16,161 nt of DNA from an uncultured Actinomycetes bacterium. Lineage in GTDB: Bacteria > Actinomycetota > Actinomycetes > Nanopelagicales > Nanopelagicaceae. Below, in pieces: positions 7,026 through 13,892 of the stretch. The first letter of the stretch is position 1. Each line of letters opens with the position of its first letter. The notes under the pieces are model-generated. The model searched no databases and was not told where the DNA came from. It saw only the letters and a list, made by a program, of their open reading frames with translations. Made by a program: the position numbers and the translations under genes. The stretch lies in the NCBI GenBank assembly GCA_937864205.1, contig CALMJB010000076.1, positions 1-16,161 of the forward strand, given 5' to 3'.

Positions 7026-7862
7026 ATGAAGCCGAGAGAGCGATTTCAGGTTCGCGGCGCTCCTGGATTAGTTACCGCCAGATATTTTGCCGATGAATTC
7101 GGACAACGTCGGGTTGATTATTGGGCGCCTGATAAAAATGCAACTCATCTTTTGGTAGCTCATGATGGCCAAAATGTTTTTGATCGAAAAACTGCTACCC
7201 GCGGACGTACATGGCGAATGGCACAAACTGCTACCAAGATATTTACAAAAGCTGGCTTACCGCTTCCAATAATTATCGCGGTATTTAATTACTCAGATAC
7301 TCCTGATAAAAATGGCCGCGGCAGAGATTTAACTCCACAACAAATCTTTGAAAATGGCGTAATGCCAGTTCTGAGCGAGATTGAACCAAGTAGAAGAATT
7401 GAAAATTCTCAACTTCGCGCCGATAAATATCACCGAGAAATCGTGGAAAATTACATTCCAACTATCTTGGCAGAGGCAAATTTGTCACCAACTAAAAAAG
7501 CAATGATTGGTGCAAGCATGGGCGGTTTAGCCACTTTATATGGATTGAGTTTGTATCCAAATTATTATCAAACCGCGCTAGCCCTTTCTTGTCATTGGAC
7601 AATCGGCGCTGAACCCTTGGTTAAAGCGCAAATAGATATGTTGCCAAAGCCTGGCAAACATAAAATTTGGATGAGTCGCGGTACGAAATCATTGGATAAG
7701 AAATATCCGCCATTTCAGAATTTGGCTGACGAGCTGATGTTGGTAAATGGATGGCAATTTGGTGAAACTTTTCAATCAAAGGTTTATAGAAGATCTAGCC
7801 ACAATGAAAGTTCCTGGGCTTCGTACTTAGATGAGGTGTTTAGGTTTTGGTTAGGGGTTTAG
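7026..7862 (+). CDS. alpha/beta-hydrolase esterase (enterochelin esterase / esterase D-like family)
   Basis: This 278-residue protein belongs to the PF00756-type putative esterases. HLLVAHDGQNVFD (41-53) is the family's typical early strand and oxyanion region. The nucleophile elbow is GASMGG (162-167), with Ser164 as nucleophile. His259 in SSHNESSW is the likely catalytic His; the acid may be Asp224 or a neighbour. There is no signal peptide, so it is probably cytoplasmic. The substrate is unknown; relatives act on siderophore esters, S-formylglutathione or acyl-sugars. The ATG at 7026 is preferred over an in-frame TTG at 7011, because of the -10-like TATCGT six bases before it. Its last 12 bases overlap the end of the facing amylase gene. 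Confidence 0.82.
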   Translation: MKPRERFQVRGAPGLVTARYFADEFGQRRVDYWAPDKNATHLLVAHDGQNVFDRKTATRGRTWRMAQTATKIFTKAGLPLPIIIAVFNYSDTPDKNGRGRDLTPQQIFENGVMPVLSEIEPSRRIENSQLRADKYHREIVENYIPTILAEANLSPTKKAMIGASMGGLATLYGLSLYPNYYQTALALSCHWTIGAEPLVKAQIDMLPKPGKHKIWMSRGTKSLDKKYPPFQNLADELMLVNGWQFGETFQSKVYRRSSHNESSWASYLDEVFRFWLGV

Positions 7863-9941
7863 GTTTGCAAGAGATTTTGACTCTGAAGTGACAATAGATT
7901 TGTCATATAAAGTCGCAACTACTCTAAATAATGGATTAGATTTCAAATCTACTTGGGTTAGAAATGGGAAGACCCGGTAGCGATTATTGATTGTCGTATC
8001 AGCAGAAAAGGCTGCACCACGATCGATACCAACGGATCGCCAATTTCCACCTGACTTATCATCTTTGATCTGAAAATCCACCGTTGCAAAATCAACATTT
8101 TCTAGTTTTGCACTTAGTACGAACTGATCTCTTCGATCAATATTTATTTTAGGCTCATCTAATAAAATCTTTACTTTTTTGGAAACACTAAGGTCTTGAC
8201 TGGTATCAGGCTTCATTTCAAAAACACCCCATCCAAATGAAGGTAAATCAATTGAAATTGAGTTTAGATTTTGTACCAAAGTTGAATTACCAAGTCGGGA
8301 TTGCCAAGCTGCGTTTACAAAATCGATATCAAACTTGACACTTTTTGCCGTTGAATTAGCGTTAAAAGCAACAATAAACCTTGAATTATTTACCAGGTCA
8401 TATCTACCAAATGCCAGTACCCCATCTTTTGCATAATAGGTGCGTTGCGAGCCACGATAAAGTGCTGGTGATTTAACTCTTAGCTGATTCAAAGATTTGA
8501 TAGTTTCAATCAACGGATTATTTGTATCAAATGAGGAAGCAGATCCGATTGGTTCACTACCGATTCGGTGCTGCGTCTGCCATTTCTTTACCTGAGTTGG
8601 AAATAAATCTTGTCTAGCTTCTTTATCGTCACCGCCAGTTAATCCATATTCATCGCCATAATAAACACTTGGAATCCCTCGCAAAGTCAATAACATCGCA
8701 TGCGCTAATTGATCCTTCTTTAAATCATCAGCTCCAACTGAATTTGGCGCGATAAATGCGCCGATTCGACCCATATCATGATTTCCTAAAAAAGTTCCGA
8801 GATTATCGGCATTGCTATTTGCTGAAATATAAAGATCATCATCATTAAACAACTCACCAAACTGTTCAGCTTTGCGTTGGTTGATGAAGTTGATAGTTCT
8901 GGATTGAAATGCAAAATCTAAAACTTCGCTGTAATCAGCCTGTCTTACCCAATATGCAGTTGCCATAGGTTCTGCGTCATAAACCTCACCCCACATTGGG
9001 AAATAATTCTTGCCTTGCGATTTGGCTACCGCACGCATTGCCGGTAAGAACTGTCGCCAAAAACCTTCGTTTACGTGTCGGGCGGTATCGATTCGAAATC
9101 CATCAACACCGGTATTAATAATCCAATCGGAGAAAACTTTAATAAACCCGTTGGTAACGATTGGCGATTCAGTCATCAAGTCATCTAATCCAAAGAAATC
9201 ACCCAATTGAATCGATTCGCCTTGAAAAGTTGAATCACCTCTATTGTGATAATTACGCGGATCATTCAACCAAGAAGGTGACTTAACATCTTTTAAGTTT
9301 TTAGAAACTATAGGTGTCTTTGGAAAAGATTTACTCAGGCTCCACTGTGAAAGCGGTGGAAATGTTTCAGTATTTGCAACTTTATTCAAATCAATTCGTT
9401 TTCCGGATGCGGTTTTATATGGTTTAGTCGCTAACGGAACATAAGAAGTATCTTTCACTTCAATCACATTTGCAGTGTGATTGACGACTATATCTAAAAT
9501 AACTTTCAGAGAATTTTGATGAGCTAAGCTGACAAACTCTTTGAACTCTTGCATCGTGCCAAGGTGCGGATCAATCTCATCAAATCCAACTCCCCAATAG
9601 CCGTGATATGCCGAACTTTTTCCATCCTTCGAAAGTGGCAATTGTCTAACCACCGGCGTTATCCAAATTGCGGTAAACCCAAGGTTTTTTATGTATGGAA
9701 TCTTTTGCATCAATCCGGCGATATCGCCACCGTGGTAAAAACCAACATCGGTGGGGTCGTATCCACTTTTAGATCGATCTGGTGCAAATCCACCTAAATC
9801 ATTGTTGGTGTTGCCATTAAAAAAGCGATCGGTCATCACAAAATAAATAATGTCGCCGGTATTTTCTGGCGCACCGCTAACTGGTTGGTTTGCACTAATC
9901 ATCAAAATTCCAACGAGAGCTGCGAATAAAAATCGCTTCAT
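7851..9941 (-). CDS. secreted GH13 alpha-amylase-type glycoside hydrolase
   Basis: This 696-residue exported enzyme should hydrolyse (or transglycosylate) alpha-1,4-glucans outside the membrane. A signal peptide covers about residues 1-24 (cleavage after VSGA), without a lipobox. The GH13 barrel has all its hallmarks: AYHGYW (111-116), region I DIVVNH (150-155), region II GFRIDTARH (281-289) with nucleophile Asp285, region III GEV with acid Glu319, and region IV GNHD with Asp389. The opening IIYFVMTDRFFNGN resembles the CGTase and maltogenic-amylase branch. A beta domain C follows, to about residue 576. The last 115 residues look like an extra beta-sandwich domain of unknown type. It is last in the mal operon. 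Its ATG overlaps the malG stop by 4 bases, so translation is likely coupled. Confidence 0.93.
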   Translation of the reverse strand: MKRFLFAALVGILMISANQPVSGAPENTGDIIYFVMTDRFFNGNTNNDLGGFAPDRSKSGYDPTDVGFYHGGDIAGLMQKIPYIKNLGFTAIWITPVVRQLPLSKDGKSSAYHGYWGVGFDEIDPHLGTMQEFKEFVSLAHQNSLKVILDIVVNHTANVIEVKDTSYVPLATKPYKTASGKRIDLNKVANTETFPPLSQWSLSKSFPKTPIVSKNLKDVKSPSWLNDPRNYHNRGDSTFQGESIQLGDFFGLDDLMTESPIVTNGFIKVFSDWIINTGVDGFRIDTARHVNEGFWRQFLPAMRAVAKSQGKNYFPMWGEVYDAEPMATAYWVRQADYSEVLDFAFQSRTINFINQRKAEQFGELFNDDDLYISANSNADNLGTFLGNHDMGRIGAFIAPNSVGADDLKKDQLAHAMLLTLRGIPSVYYGDEYGLTGGDDKEARQDLFPTQVKKWQTQHRIGSEPIGSASSFDTNNPLIETIKSLNQLRVKSPALYRGSQRTYYAKDGVLAFGRYDLVNNSRFIVAFNANSTAKSVKFDIDFVNAAWQSRLGNSTLVQNLNSISIDLPSFGWGVFEMKPDTSQDLSVSKKVKILLDEPKINIDRRDQFVLSAKLENVDFATVDFQIKDDKSGGNWRSVGIDRGAAFSADTTINNRYRVFPFLTQVDLKSNPLFRVVATLYDKSIVTSESKSLANLNP

Positions 9942-10789
9942 CCTTTAACTGAACCAGCAGTCAATCCACTGATTATGTACTTTTGTAGCGACAGGAAGAT
10001 GATCACAATTGGAATTGAAGCGATTAAAGATCCGGCCGCAAATGGTCCCCAATTTTGTGAATACTGGCCACCGATGAATCCCTGCAAACCAACGGCAATA
10101 GTTCGACTATTCATATCAACTAAAAATAATCTTGCCAAAATGAATTCATTAAATGTTCCAATGAAACTTAGCAGTGCCACCACTGCTAAAACTGGTGCGG
10201 CCAGCGGAATGAATATTTGCCAATAAGTTTGCATCTCTGAAGCGCCATCAACTTTGGCAGCCTCATCCAGTTCGACTGGAATTGAATCTACAAATCCTTT
10301 TAATAACCAGATATTCACACCCATCGCGCCACCTAGATAGACAAGTAGTAATCCCGGTTGAGTACCAAGTCCAAACTTTGGCGCGAAGGTATAAACCCTT
10401 TCCATAATTACATAAACCGCAGAAAGCGCCAGAATCGCTGGGAACATCTGAACTAGCAGCAATAGTTGTAATCCCATTTTCTTTCCTTTAAACCGCAATC
10501 GACTGAACGCGAATGCAGAAGATGCACCAATAATTACCGAAAGAATGGCAACTAATCCAGAAATAACCAGAGTATTTTTCATCCAAACTAAGTAAGGAAT
10601 AGTTGGACTAGTAAATAGCACTTTAAAGTTTTTTATCGAAAGTTCACTTGGGATAAAAGATGTAACTTCCAAACTGCCACTGGAACTAAATGCTGAAAGA
10701 ATTACCAAATAAAGTGGAAAGATTGCAAAAAAAGTAACTAGTAATCCAATTACATGGCGCCACAGCGTAGTTCGAAGCCAATTTCTCAT
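9938..10789 (-). CDS. malG: maltodextrin ABC transporter permease MalG
   Basis: This 283-residue inner-membrane permease pairs with MalF to form the maltose/maltodextrin channel. Six hydrophobic segments are seen. The cytoplasmic EAA loop that contacts the ATPase is at residues 176-195 (EAAKVDG ... IP). The C-terminus ends GLTAGSVKG, nearly identical to E. coli MalG (GLTAGGVKG, recalled), where the tail reaches into the binding-protein/sugar site. Its ATG overlaps the malF stop (ATGA, 10786-10789), and its own stop overlaps the amylase start in the same way. The three genes are therefore translated as a coupled unit. No ATP-binding subunit (MalK/MsmX type) is found in the window, so the transporter must use one encoded elsewhere. 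Confidence 0.94.
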   Translation of the reverse strand: MRNWLRTTLWRHVIGLLVTFFAIFPLYLVILSAFSSSGSLEVTSFIPSELSIKNFKVLFTSPTIPYLVWMKNTLVISGLVAILSVIIGASSAFAFSRLRFKGKKMGLQLLLLVQMFPAILALSAVYVIMERVYTFAPKFGLGTQPGLLLVYLGGAMGVNIWLLKGFVDSIPVELDEAAKVDGASEMQTYWQIFIPLAAPVLAVVALLSFIGTFNEFILARLFLVDMNSRTIAVGLQGFIGGQYSQNWGPFAAGSLIASIPIVIIFLSLQKYIISGLTAGSVKG

Positions 10790-12321
10790 TTGAAACTATC
10801 CAATACCTTTGATCGGCGTATTCCATAAAGTGAAATACTGGCCACAATTAGGAAAATAATTACAGAAATTGCACTGGCTAAACCGAGATTTTGAATATTA
10901 GTTCCAAATGCAATCTTGTATGTGTAGCTGATTAAAATATCGGTCGCACCGGCGATTTCCCCATCTAATAAATTCGTAGGTCCACCACCTGTTAGAAGAT
11001 AAATCAGATTGAAGTTATTAAAGTTAAATGCAAACGAAGCGACCAACAATGGCGAAACGATTTGCAACAAAAGTGGCAAAGTAACTCGCGAAAAGATTTG
11101 TCGTGGTTTTGCGCCATCTATTGCTGCGGCTTCAGCTAATTCACTTGGAATCGCTTGCAAGGCACCACTTGTGACTAAATAAAAATATGGAAAACCCAAC
11201 CACAGATTTACAACAATTACTGCAGCCCTAGCAAAAGTTGCATTTTGAAACCAAGCAATATTTGTGCCAAAGAGATTGTTGATAGCACCAAATTCAGTGT
11301 CAAACATTCCACCCCAAATCAAAATCGACATGATGCTTGGCATTGCATAAGGCAATATGAAGATCGAGCGATAAAACCTGCGGCCAAAGAATGGTTTATT
11401 TAGAGTTAAAGCAACCAATAAGCCAAGCGCAAACTGAGTTAATACCGTTAAAAATGCAAATGTAAATGTCCAAACAAAAACTTTGAATAATGGTTTTCGT
11501 ATAGTTGGATCGGTAACCAAATTTTTATAGTGATCAAACCAAATTGGAGATCGCCAGCCAGGTTGTAATATTTCAGAGGGGTTGTCAATATTGGCGTAAT
11601 TGCCCCGACCATTATCTTTATATGTGGCACCAGTTAACTTATTCTTAAAAGTATCACTTGCGGAATCGTAAAAAAGTGATTGCTGATTGATCAAACCTGC
11701 GCTTAAACCCTCTAATTTAATGAAGAAATCACCTTGATATTTAAATCTAGTCGAGGCTATTTCCTTATCTAACTTTGATCTATCAGCACCATTTAAAACT
11801 GTGAAATTTGGCGCAGATTGCGCCACGCCATTCTCATCTAAAGTTAATTCGCTCGGTGCTAAATCAGTAATTTCATCTTTGGTAGAAAGAAAATACCGCT
11901 TAATTTGTGAGTTAGAAGCCAAAATTGCAAGTTTTCCTATTGAAGTTTTGCCTAAGACCACATCAAAACTCGGAGCGTTTTCATCGGAAATCACCCCTAA
12001 CTCCAATAGCCGTTCGATTGATTGCGGTTTAGAGATGTAATTACCGGTTTGATATTGGAAAGTTGACATTGAAATTGTGTAAATAACCGGACCTAAGACG
12101 AATGCAAATAAAAACAGCATTCCAGGTAGGAAAAATTTAAGTGGAATTGAAACTCTGGTTAGGTAAGTGATGATGATGGCAGCGGTGGCAATAAATAGAA
12201 AAAGAGCGATTTGAGTTTCACCCTGAGCTAATGCCGATTGTGCGAAAAATATTAGAATCGTTGATGCAATTGCGGTAAGAATTACTTTAGCAAAATATGA
12301 AAATCGCTTGGTAATTAACAC
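10786..12321 (-). CDS. malF: maltodextrin ABC transporter permease MalF with large P2-type extracytoplasmic loop
   Basis: This 511-residue protein is close to E. coli MalF in length (514) and layout. Three N-terminal membrane segments (about 11-32, 36-53, 60-84) precede an approximately 190-residue hydrophilic region (85-278). Five more segments and the EAA loop (397-416, EAAAIDG ... LP) follow. The hydrophilic region is in the place of the P2 domain that contacts maltose-binding protein in E. coli. Segments such as FILPYAMPSI and ASFAFNFNNF match the E. coli protein closely (recalled). Many Gram-positive MalF proteins are shorter and lack this loop. The start is GTG, preceded by AGGA at 7 bases and by TAGGAT at exactly 6 bases. 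Either SD-led or leaderless translation is possible. Confidence 0.94.
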   Translation of the reverse strand: MLITKRFSYFAKVILTAIASTILIFFAQSALAQGETQIALFLFIATAAIIITYLTRVSIPLKFFLPGMLFLFAFVLGPVIYTISMSTFQYQTGNYISKPQSIERLLELGVISDENAPSFDVVLGKTSIGKLAILASNSQIKRYFLSTKDEITDLAPSELTLDENGVAQSAPNFTVLNGADRSKLDKEIASTRFKYQGDFFIKLEGLSAGLINQQSLFYDSASDTFKNKLTGATYKDNGRGNYANIDNPSEILQPGWRSPIWFDHYKNLVTDPTIRKPLFKVFVWTFTFAFLTVLTQFALGLLVALTLNKPFFGRRFYRSIFILPYAMPSIMSILIWGGMFDTEFGAINNLFGTNIAWFQNATFARAAVIVVNLWLGFPYFYLVTSGALQAIPSELAEAAAIDGAKPRQIFSRVTLPLLLQIVSPLLVASFAFNFNNFNLIYLLTGGGPTNLLDGEIAGATDILISYTYKIAFGTNIQNLGLASAISVIIFLIVASISLYGIRRSKVLDSFK

Positions 12322-12333
12322 CTTGTAATCCTA
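12322..12333 (-). promoter_or_regulatory. possible internal -10 / Shine-Dalgarno directly before malF
   Basis: Read on the minus strand, TAGGAT (12333-12328) is followed by 6 bases and the malF GTG. That is the leaderless geometry seen at other genes here. The same bases contain AGGA, which could be a Shine-Dalgarno 7 bases from the start. Either malF has its own promoter below the malE terminator, or this is only a ribosome site on a read-through mRNA. Confidence 0.35.
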
Positions 12334-12411
12334 TTGGTTAAATTGTCTTTTACGAAAGAAAATAAATTGAGATAAATAATGTCTATTTTTTGTAATTAGG
12401 TTAAAAGAGAA

Positions 12412-12453
12412 TAAATAAAGAAAAACTGGTGAGCAGATATTCTGCCCACCAGT
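12412..12453 (-). terminator. hairpin terminator between malE and malF
   Basis: On the minus strand, ACTGGTG-G-GCAGA (12453-12441 side) pairs with TCTGC-T-CACCAGT across a 3-base loop. This is 12 paired bases around one C/A mismatch. A TTTT-C-TTT run follows at 12424-12417. It begins 22 bases after the malE stop and 100 bases before malF. In sugar ABC operons such elements often terminate part of the transcripts or protect the malE 3' end, so that binding protein outnumbers permease. Confidence 0.85.
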
Positions 12454-12475
12454 AATTCTTGTAATTACTTATTGA

Positions 12476-13738
12476 TTACAGATCTGCGACTCCGGCTTTG
12501 ATGTTCTTAGTTAAGAAGTCGTTGAGTTTTCCAGCCTCAGTTGCAACATCTTTTCCGTCAGTTAGTACTGCGGTCCAGAATGCTGGCAACAAATCCCAGT
12601 AACTCTTTGATCCGGTGGTGCCATTCAAAATTGCACCAATCTGTGGAATGCCAGCTGCTGCGCTAGCTTTTCCAAAGTTAACTTGTGCAGTCAAAAGATC
12701 GCCTTTTGCCGCTGCCTTGTTGGCAGGAGGGCGAAGTTCGTTCTTTTGGTAAGCAACTGCGCCAGCTGCAGAACCGAAGAAATCGGTTAATACCGCTTTT
12801 GCGCCAGCCTCATTGCCGCGTTTTGCAGCATATGAAGTCAGCAGTGCGCCGCTTACTGAACCAAACATCTTTCCATTTGATCCGGCTTTAACTCCAGGAA
12901 CTGGCATCAAGTTTAGGTAGAAACCTGCATCTTGATAATCGGTCCACTCCCAGTTACCAACAACTGCAAATGGCACTTTGCCATCTAGGAAGTTTTTCTT
13001 GCAACCAGTGTCAGAGGCTGGGAAGAAACCATTTCCTTTGCCGGTCGCTGGATCGATTAACAATGCTTTGACGTTCTTTACAAAATCAGCGCTAACTGGT
13101 TTTGCATTTGCATCAACAGCACCGTTTTTCATCACATAAGCATTTCCACCGAGAGCTGAAAATACTGAGTGCGCACCCCATGACATACCGCCACCGGCAA
13201 TGCACAAACCAGCAACTAAACCTTTTGAGTCTTTATTTGCTTTGTAATAGTTGACCATTTCCCCAAAAGTTTTTGGAGCTTTCGAAACCAAGTTCTCGTT
13301 GTAAATCATTGCCACGTTATTTATATCTAGTGGAATGCCATACAACTTTCCTTTATATGAAAGGTCAAAGAAGTTATTTGCTGTGTAATTTGCTTTTTGA
13401 GCAGCGGTAAGTGTCAGCGGAGCAAGTTTTCCGTTCTTAGCACCAGTTGCTACCCAGTCATTGGCACCGACGATGATGTCAGGTCCAGTTAAATCAGTTG
13501 CGGCATCAACAGCGGTTTTCAAAGCATCAAAACTTGAGAAAGTTCTGATTTTGATTGTGTAACCGGAAACCCAATCTGATTTTGCAGCCAAAGTCTTTAC
13601 TAAGTTTGGTCCGCGTGTTTCATCAGCCCAAACCAGGATTTCTTTATCTGCAGCTTTTGCTGGAACTGCAAGTGCTGATGCACCAAGTGCCAAAACAACT
13701 GCGGCAACAAATCCTTTTTTGAATTTATTTTTCTGCAT
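12476..13738 (-). CDS. malE: maltodextrin-binding protein MalE (exported, no lipobox)
   Basis: This 420-residue protein is the solute-binding component feeding MalFG. A Sec signal peptide covers about residues 1-29 (basic start, hydrophobic core, VPAKA then ADKE). The mature part follows the MBP pattern: EILVWADE (33-40), GPDIIVGANDWVATGAKNGKLAPL (85-108), KLYGIPLDINNVAMIYN (131-147), GNWEWTDY (261-268) and YWDLLPAFWTAVL (380-392). Trp95, Trp263, Trp265 and Trp381 are candidates for stacking on sugar rings. No cysteine follows the signal peptide, so it is not a lipoprotein, unlike most binding proteins of single-membrane bacteria. Two internal cysteines (179, 246) might form a disulfide. GGAAGGA, 5 bases before the ATG, is a strong ribosome site. 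A terminator follows the gene. Confidence 0.93.
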   Translation of the reverse strand: MQKNKFKKGFVAAVVLALGASALAVPAKAADKEILVWADETRGPNLVKTLAAKSDWVSGYTIKIRTFSSFDALKTAVDAATDLTGPDIIVGANDWVATGAKNGKLAPLTLTAAQKANYTANNFFDLSYKGKLYGIPLDINNVAMIYNENLVSKAPKTFGEMVNYYKANKDSKGLVAGLCIAGGGMSWGAHSVFSALGGNAYVMKNGAVDANAKPVSADFVKNVKALLIDPATGKGNGFFPASDTGCKKNFLDGKVPFAVVGNWEWTDYQDAGFYLNLMPVPGVKAGSNGKMFGSVSGALLTSYAAKRGNEAGAKAVLTDFFGSAAGAVAYQKNELRPPANKAAAKGDLLTAQVNFGKASAAAGIPQIGAILNGTTGSKSYWDLLPAFWTAVLTDGKDVATEAGKLNDFLTKNIKAGVADL

Positions 13739-13743
13739 TTATT

Positions 13744-13757
13744 TCCTTCCATGGAAG
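13744..13757 (-). promoter_or_regulatory. malE Shine-Dalgarno embedded in a perfect 12-base palindrome
   Basis: The minus-strand ribosome site GGAAGGA (13750-13744) lies 5 bases before the malE ATG. It overlaps the perfect palindrome CTTCCATGGAAG at 13746-13757. The palindrome has no loop, so it is more likely a DNA-binding site than an mRNA hairpin. It could equally be chance. Confidence 0.55.
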
Positions 13758-13758
13758 T

Positions 13759-13774
13759 GCTACTAATTGGTAGC
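13759..13774. promoter_or_regulatory. 16-base imperfect palindrome in the malE leader (candidate operator)
   Basis: GCTAC-TAATTG-GTAGC has 5-base arms and an AATT centre with one mismatched pair. It lies directly downstream of the candidate malE promoter, where a LacI/MalR-type repressor would bind. It lacks the central CG common in LacI-family operators, so the regulator class is uncertain. As RNA it would form only a 5-bp hairpin. Confidence 0.4.
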
Positions 13775-13783
13775 CCTAGCCCT

Positions 13784-13812
13784 ATTTAACTAGAAAGACT
13801 TAGGGATACCAA
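13784..13812 (-). promoter_or_regulatory. candidate malE promoter
   Basis: On the minus strand TTGGTA (13812-13807) and TTAAAT (13789-13784) are 17 bases apart, each matching consensus at four of six positions. Transcription would begin near 13777, in a tandem TAGGGC-TAGGGC tract, giving a leader of about 39 bases that contains both palindromes and the ribosome site. It lies between the citrate synthase stop and malE. Confidence 0.4.
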
Positions 13813-13892
13813 GCCGAAAACTGCGGCGCCATCTGCACCAATATAAAGATTTGATAAAGGGTCTAGATAGATTGCTGCGGATTTTTCCCGAG
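13786..13892 (-). pseudogene. possible 3' remnant of a protein-coding gene upstream of malE
   Basis: After the citrate synthase stop, one minus-strand frame stays open to a TAA at 13788-13786. It reads like real protein: AIYLDPLSNLYIGADGAAV, then FGLVSLSLSS. It has no start codon with a ribosome site, and upstream it runs into the citrate synthase gene in another frame. It could be the tail of a decayed gene, or chance in a 107-base stretch. The malE promoter overlaps its end. Confidence 0.2.
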
